Shown: positions 59,827 through 64,000 of the stretch, piece after piece
Layout of the letters: each line of letters begins with the position of its first letter
Position numbering within the stretch: the stretch's first letter is position 1
NCBI GenBank assembly: GCA_964017195.1
Contig: OZ024890.1
Coordinates: 49,653,593-49,717,592, forward strand
Length of the DNA: 64,000 bases
Direction of reading: 5' to 3'
Source: Siderastrea radians
Taxonomy: Eukaryota; Cnidaria; Anthozoa; Scleractinia; Rhizangiidae
Notes under the pieces: generated by a model
Databases searched by the model: none
What the model saw: only the letters and a program-made list of their open reading frames with translations
What the model was told of the DNA's origin: nothing
Program-made: the position numbers and the translations under genes

Positions 59827-59917
59827 GCTTTCTGCGATAAATATTGGAAGCACATCATGTTGTTGATAGGGGATGAAATAAAATCTATTATTGGATGAAT
59901 ACCTTATTATATTTCTT

Positions 59918-60376
59918 TTAAAATTTGTCAGTGATAGGACACATATCAATGATTATATCATCGAGAACTTTAACATAATCAATAAATTCTTTGTCATTAT
60001 ACTCCAGTCCTCTCATAAAGCACCGTAAATGAGTTAAAACCTTTTCATACGTAGTGTACGCGAATTTAGACATTTCTATCTTCTTTTTGAAATTTTTAGT
60101 CTCTGAATATGTTTTAAGTAAGAGCCCAGTACCGGATATCACTCCAAGAGGAATAGGGTTTAGTGTTACACCACCAACTATTGTTCCTGTAGCTACCAAT
60201 AAAGCGGATCCAATATTACATGCAAGTTCTGTTTTTTTGAAATATTTGTAAGTCATTTTAGCAAGCCAGTATTTCTTATGATAGAATTTGTATAATGCTT
60301 TCAACTCAGATATTTGATTTTCCGTTAATTTTTCTGAAACATGGTTCCAATTGAATATGCTTTCACGTCTATCCAT
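59918..60376 (-). CDS. Two-helix membrane protein of the Polinton-like element
   Basis: 152 residues from ATG 60376 to 59918. Amphipathic helices (about 15-50) precede a hydrophobic hairpin (about 53-88) rich in Gly with a short NPIP turn, followed by charged helices ending in DIIIDMCPITDKF. The helix-hairpin-helix plan resembles SLATT-type two-transmembrane proteins, but I cannot confirm kinship. It would lie in a membrane or inner envelope. Convergent with the VLTF3-like gene, 19 bases from that gene's probable original stop. Confidence 0.6.
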   Translation of the reverse strand: MDRRESIFNWNHVSEKLTENQISELKALYKFYHKKYWLAKMTYKYFKKTELACNIGSALLVATGTIVGGVTLNPIPLGVISGTGLLLKTYSETKNFKKKIEMSKFAYTTYEKVLTHLRCFMRGLEYNDKEFIDYVKVLDDIIIDMCPITDKF

Positions 60377-60389
60377 ATATATTATATGG

Positions 60390-60503
60390 TTACATTTTTT
60401 CTTTTTTGAACGATTTCTTAATACTGATGTATAATTTTCTAATGTTTCGAACTATTTTTTCTATATTCTCAATAATTTCGTTGATTAAAGTTGCTGTTTT
60501 CAT
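60390..60503 (-). CDS. Small basic helical ORF (37 aa)
   Basis: It lies between the two-helix and fiber-like genes on the same strand. ATG at 60503, TAA at 60390-60392. The product is Ile-rich then Lys-rich (IKKSFKKEKM end), a likely amphipathic helix. The surrounding 60377-60660 holds no longer minus-strand frame. Whether it is translated is unknown. Confidence 0.3.
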   Translation of the reverse strand: MKTATLINEIIENIEKIVRNIRKLYISIKKSFKKEKM

Positions 60504-60660
60504 ATATATTATTATGTTGGATTATTTATTATGTTTTTCATCGGAAACCTCAACGCTTATTTCTTTTGGGATAATATATTCTAAAAAGCATTCCATGCTC
60601 CAATCAGATGGATATTCTGAATTGTGCTATATTATAAATGAAAATTTTTGTGGAAAGTTA

Positions 60661-62448
60661 TCACGCACTTGTTTGATACTCGATACGAAGTATAATTGCG
60701 TTGTAACTTTTCCAAATATCATCATTCATATTTAGTTCAAAAGCCAAAATCCCAGACGAAGGCATTTGGAAAGAATTTAGGTTTATTGTCTGATACCACC
60801 CACTTTTTTTTGAGGTAAAATTTCTTAAAGAGCTTAGAGTTCCAGTAAAAAAATTCCGTAAAGATGTTTTGAGTTTCAAAGATATTTTTTTGTGTCTATG
60901 TACAGTGACATGAGAATCCGAAGAAGTGATTGGACGCGTACAATATATATCAATATTTTTCAAAATCGCTTCACCTGGCAATGACATTATTTCGGCACCA
61001 TTTAAAACAAAATTTTTGTTCCCTTTTGTCGAATTTAAAAAACCGTTTATGTGGTGAATGGAAGAGCGTAGTTGGTACCCGTTTAAAGACAAATCCGTTT
61101 GCATTACCATTTTACCATTTTCTACAACGTACGCCGTATCATACACATCCGAGTCTACATTACTCTGTGATCCTTTGACTCCATATACAATCAAATAACC
61201 AACTCCTTGAGTGGAGCTACTTGCAGTGCCCTGACAATGCATGTCAATGTAAATGTATTCGGGAGGAGTTATGTTCCACTTATGTAAGTGAACAATAGAT
61301 CTGCTGTAATTAACAAACAGCTTGGTTGATTGTTGACCAATATTTAGTGAAGTGGAAACGACACTCACTGACAAATTTGTTGTGCTTGGAGGGAAAAATT
61401 CAATAGCCAAAGTGTACTCGCCTTCTGGAAGTTTGAACATGTTAAAGCCAATGCGAGAAGAATACTCATTTTGAGCGTCTTTCCCCATTTTAAATTTATA
61501 AGCTTTTTTGTTGACATTGTGGGGGGAACCAGAAAAGTCAACAATGCCATCAACTATTATGTTGTTTTCACTTGAAGATTCATCGGCATTTTCCATGAGA
61601 TACCTGAAAACGTCTTTCTTATTGGTTGAGCTGGTGATGTGAGACTCCTTGATTTTTGTGTCAAAGTAAGTTTTCAGCCCTACAGTCACATCACCTTTGG
61701 CGGTGCGTACCTTACTGCTGATATAGCCGACATTAGCTGCTGATTTTATGTCTTTGTCATCGGTGTTCAAGTTGATTATTGTTTTTTCATTTAAATTCAA
61801 GTTACCAGTCATATTGTTGGTGCCATCAACTTTGAGAAACTTTTTTTGTGTCATGTCATCAATTCTGTTGTTAACAAACTCGACACATGCGGCGTCTCTT
61901 TGGTTTGATGGAAGATCAAGATTGATAATTGAATTATTTTTCATATCAATATCAGATCCTTTATCCAGTTTTTTTTCAAGCTGATTTTCGACATACTTTT
62001 TGTTTGTGGCTTGATCTGCCTGTGTTGGGTCTTTCACATTTGTGATGAAATTATTGTTCATGTTAATGGGTTGCTCCATCCGACCTCCTTCTTTCTTTGA
62101 CAAGAATATCTCCCTTTGTGATTCATAACTTATAACCTTGTTGAGATCACCATGAACTGGATAATTGTCTTTTGGGACAATGAGTGACCCTGTCATCGTA
62201 TCACCAGATATTGCAACAAATTTAGATGTATCAATACTTGGAATCTTAGATATCTCTGAATCAAGATATTGTTTAGTAACAACGTCATTATTATTGGTTC
62301 CCTGTTTCACATTAACCAGTTTTTTATTCTGCATATCATAATCATTATTAGCATCTAATTTAAATCCAATACCAGATAAACCTCTTGAACCTATCTTACC
62401 TAGTCCTTGAGAATCATCATGATTAAGGATACCGTTGGTATAACTCAT
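60661..62448 (-). CDS. Fiber-like structural protein
   Basis: 595 residues, start 62448, stop at 60661. After a short N-terminal tail with GLSGIGFKL, four shaft-like repeats occur at about 37-66, 127-157, 167-198 and 217-247. Each has a (Q/N)NxxxxN(V/L) element and then VTKQYLD, NKKYVEN or a similar heptad, with interspersed GDTMTGSL and NNMTGNLNL. Such units are typical of trimeric phage and viral fibers. The C-terminal ~340 residues, rich in beta-type sequence, would form the receptor-facing head. 11 bases separate it from the ATPase stop upstream on the same strand, so they may be co-transcribed. Confidence 0.75.
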   Translation of the reverse strand: MSYTNGILNHDDSQGLGKIGSRGLSGIGFKLDANNDYDMQNKKLVNVKQGTNNNDVVTKQYLDSEISKIPSIDTSKFVAISGDTMTGSLIVPKDNYPVHGDLNKVISYESQREIFLSKKEGGRMEQPINMNNNFITNVKDPTQADQATNKKYVENQLEKKLDKGSDIDMKNNSIINLDLPSNQRDAACVEFVNNRIDDMTQKKFLKVDGTNNMTGNLNLNEKTIINLNTDDKDIKSAANVGYISSKVRTAKGDVTVGLKTYFDTKIKESHITSSTNKKDVFRYLMENADESSSENNIIVDGIVDFSGSPHNVNKKAYKFKMGKDAQNEYSSRIGFNMFKLPEGEYTLAIEFFPPSTTNLSVSVVSTSLNIGQQSTKLFVNYSRSIVHLHKWNITPPEYIYIDMHCQGTASSSTQGVGYLIVYGVKGSQSNVDSDVYDTAYVVENGKMVMQTDLSLNGYQLRSSIHHINGFLNSTKGNKNFVLNGAEIMSLPGEAILKNIDIYCTRPITSSDSHVTVHRHKKISLKLKTSLRNFFTGTLSSLRNFTSKKSGWYQTINLNSFQMPSSGILAFELNMNDDIWKSYNAIILRIEYQTSA

Positions 62449-62459
62449 ATAATATTAGT

Positions 62460-63101
62460 TTAGATTTTTTCGTCGAAATTTCGGGCTACCTTTTTTTTGA
62501 CCTTATCAACATACAAAAAACTATATGGATCCTTAGTAGCTTTCTGATAATCTGATTTATTTATGTTCAGTTCTCGACAAATCATCGATTGCTCGTTACT
62601 AGAAGGAAAATCAAAAACACAAAAATGTGAACAGTTCAAACGGATTGTCTTATCTGTCCCATAATAACTTTGTGACAAATAGATACAAGAGCAGTTTTTG
62701 TTTCTGCTATTAGTGAAATAATCTCTTATCCTTTCGTCGTTTTTCTTTCCTGTATTCAAATAATCATCGAAGATCACCAGTTTTTGACCTTCATCAGACA
62801 AATCTGTCAAAGGGATTATATCATTGTTACTCGCTTCTATCCCATCATAACCGACCTCTTTTGATATTGGTTCGAAAGATTTCAACAGGTGCTTATATTT
62901 GCTTTGCTGTAGATTGCGAGCGTAAAGGTATATCTTGTCAAAGAACAATAACCTGTAGATCATCATCAAGCAGAGGTTGGTCTTGCCACCATTAGAAGGA
63001 GCACAAAGGAGCATCCTGAAACATCGGTCTGGCATAAAACTCTTTAATTGAACAAAATCGTCATTGTCATCATCTTGGATGTCGTAATTTTGAATCTTCA
63101 T
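62460..63101 (-). CDS. A32/FtsK-like genome-packaging ATPase
   Basis: 213 residues from ATG 63101. Walker A is APSNGGKT (34-41). Walker B is KLVIFDDY (107-114). A following YLSQSY block (141-146) is the sensor-like motif. The length and the DKIYLYARNL stretch fit the packaging ATPases of Maverick/Polinton-like elements, related to poxvirus A32. It would pump DNA into capsids. No lesions. It shares a divergent 129-base intergenic region with the PPxY gene. Confidence 0.85.
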   Translation of the reverse strand: MKIQNYDIQDDDNDDFVQLKSFMPDRCFRMLLCAPSNGGKTNLCLMMIYRLLFFDKIYLYARNLQQSKYKHLLKSFEPISKEVGYDGIEASNNDIIPLTDLSDEGQKLVIFDDYLNTGKKNDERIRDYFTNSRNKNCSCIYLSQSYYGTDKTIRLNCSHFCVFDFPSSNEQSMICRELNINKSDYQKATKDPYSFLYVDKVKKKVARNFDEKI

Positions 63102-63124
63102 ATGATATTATGTTATACAATTTC

Positions 63125-63160
63125 ACACGCTATGCGACACGCTATGCGACACGCTATGCG
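63125..63160. promoter_or_regulatory. Three perfect 12-base repeats in a divergent promoter
   Basis: ACACGCTATGCG occurs three times end to end between the ATPase start (63101) and the PPxY gene start (63231). Its placement suits shared control of both genes. Confidence 0.6.
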
Positions 63161-63230
63161 AGCGTTTTTATATATGATAACCCTAATTTTTCCGAACAAA
63201 ATACGAAATTTTATGTAAACAAATGATATA

Positions 63231-64000
63231 ATGAGTTTACTTAAATGGAAAGAAATGGCTGAGAAACGATCCGAGCTTGGTAAAAAGATTAACACAGTAA
63301 GAGATACAATAAAACAAAAAAAGATATCTGATCAAATGGGTGAAGTCGAGGCAGAGAAACTTTTCAAACCTATAACATCTGAGTTAAAGGAACTTACAGC
63401 CCCAAAAGCACCGTTGAGAAGATTGGTAAAGAAAAAGCGATCTGTTCCAGATTATGGAATAGCTATTGATGATGAAGTGCCTGATTATGGATTGGACGAT
63501 TTGTTTGATCAACCTGTTTTACCTGAAAACGAGAAACAAATAGTAGTACCAAAACCTCCATCTTATGAAGATGTCTTCAAGGATTTAGCATCAGGTAAAA
63601 AACAAATGTATATAGATCCAGAATACATGTATGAACCTGAAGATCTTCCACCTGAGTACGAAGAAGAAGTACCAGATTATGAAATTCTTGAAGAGGATGC
63701 AATTAACCAAGTTTTGGATGAAATTCAAATTCCTAACTATGATGAGATTGAATTACGACTTCAACAAGAAGATATGAATGACCAAAAGAGGAAATCTTAT
63801 CTGAAAAAAATCTTGAAAAATGCTAAAGAGAAACGACAACAACTTTCTGGATATTCGATGAATATTACTAAAAAATTAAATAGTGGCTCAATCACTGAAG
63901 CTGAGGCTCAATATCAAAGAAAAATTATTCAAGATACAAGAAAGGTTCTTACTGATTATGTAAATTACAATAATCAAAGACTGAAAAATATTAAAGGATC
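63231..64000 (+). CDS. PPxY-motif virion protein of the Polinton-like element (3' end outside)
   Basis: Open from ATG 63231 to the window edge, at least 256 codons with no stop. The N-terminus is a charged helix (KWKEMAEKRSELGKKINTVR). Two VPDYG-type boxes, then PPSYEDVF and PPEYEEEVPDY, lie in an acidic proline-rich middle; a Lys-rich helical part follows. PPxY is the late-domain motif that recruits NEDD4-family ubiquitin ligases, seen in matrix or minor capsid proteins of several viruses. I infer a minor virion or maturation protein; no enzymatic domain is visible. A PPxY protein beside the packaging ATPase is a recurring arrangement in animal Polinton-like elements. Confidence 0.65.
   Translation, partial: MSLLKWKEMAEKRSELGKKINTVRDTIKQKKISDQMGEVEAEKLFKPITSELKELTAPKAPLRRLVKKKRSVPDYGIAIDDEVPDYGLDDLFDQPVLPENEKQIVVPKPPSYEDVFKDLASGKKQMYIDPEYMYEPEDLPPEYEEEVPDYEILEEDAINQVLDEIQIPNYDEIELRLQQEDMNDQKRKSYLKKILKNAKEKRQQLSGYSMNITKKLNSGSITEAEAQYQRKIIQDTRKVLTDYVNYNNQRLKNIKG

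Larger units (their letters stand above)
58918..64000. mobile_element. Maverick/Polinton-like element, partial (continues past the window)
   Basis: A compact block of intron-free, AT-rich genes on both strands: VLTF3-like (+), two-helix protein (-), fiber-like (-), packaging ATPase (-), PPxY protein (+ and open at the edge). Gene gaps are as short as 11 bases. The packaging ATPase plus fiber and PPxY proteins fit cnidarian Maverick/Polinton or adintovirus-like elements. The 40-base array at 51184 and 58918-59032 is probably its subterminal region. Polymerase, integrase, protease and capsid genes would be expected to the right. Confidence 0.7.

Noticed and set aside
60406..60735. 109-codon plus-strand frame
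   Set aside because: Overlaps the fiber-like gene on the other strand, begins without ATG, and is very hydrophobic by composition.

Overview
The window reads as AT-rich, repeat-laden animal nuclear DNA, most likely from a cnidarian and probably a stony coral. The evidence is spliced host genes with GT/AG introns, a dimeric tRNA-derived SINE of a type I associate with coral genomes, many small inverted-repeat elements, CR1/L2-like retroelement remnants, a BEL/Pao retrotransposon and a Maverick/Polinton-like viral segment. The species cannot be fixed from the sequence alone.

Layout. 1-10.5 kb has no convincing gene; it holds small transposons, foldbacks, a GGAGTTA-rich array, a retroelement relic and a SINE dimer. 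10.6-18.5 kb is a seven-exon plus-strand gene for a 764-residue, membrane-anchored DUF885-type putative zinc hydrolase; one intron carries an antisense non-LTR retrotransposon fragment. 21-48 kb is a tandemly duplicated cluster of secreted pentraxin-like genes. Copy C (29041-33195) is intact. Copy A (21765-25368) is broken by a 4-base insertion. Copy D (44229-47195) has a 1-base loss that changes its tail. An orphan first exon lies at 27876. The duplicated flanks act as natural empty sites, so several small insertions and their target duplications can be read directly. One of these, in intron 1 of copy A, carries a complete type I hammerhead ribozyme.

36-43 kb holds a decayed HFLxDxFASGH-family gene, a three-level nested transposon insertion and a relic of the DUF885 last exon. 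49-51.1 kb is a roughly 2.1 kb foldback.

51.2-64 kb is a Maverick/Polinton-like segment entered by a 7.6 kb BEL/Pao element. The BEL LTRs differ at one of 491 positions and its 5-base target duplication is intact, yet its coding region has a frame change and an in-frame stop. To its right lie a VLTF3-like zinc-ribbon gene (cut by a stop), a two-helix membrane protein, a fiber-like protein with shaft repeats, an A32/FtsK-type packaging ATPase, and a divergent gene with PPxY late-domain motifs that runs off the window. The polymerase, integrase and capsid genes expected of such an element are not in view.
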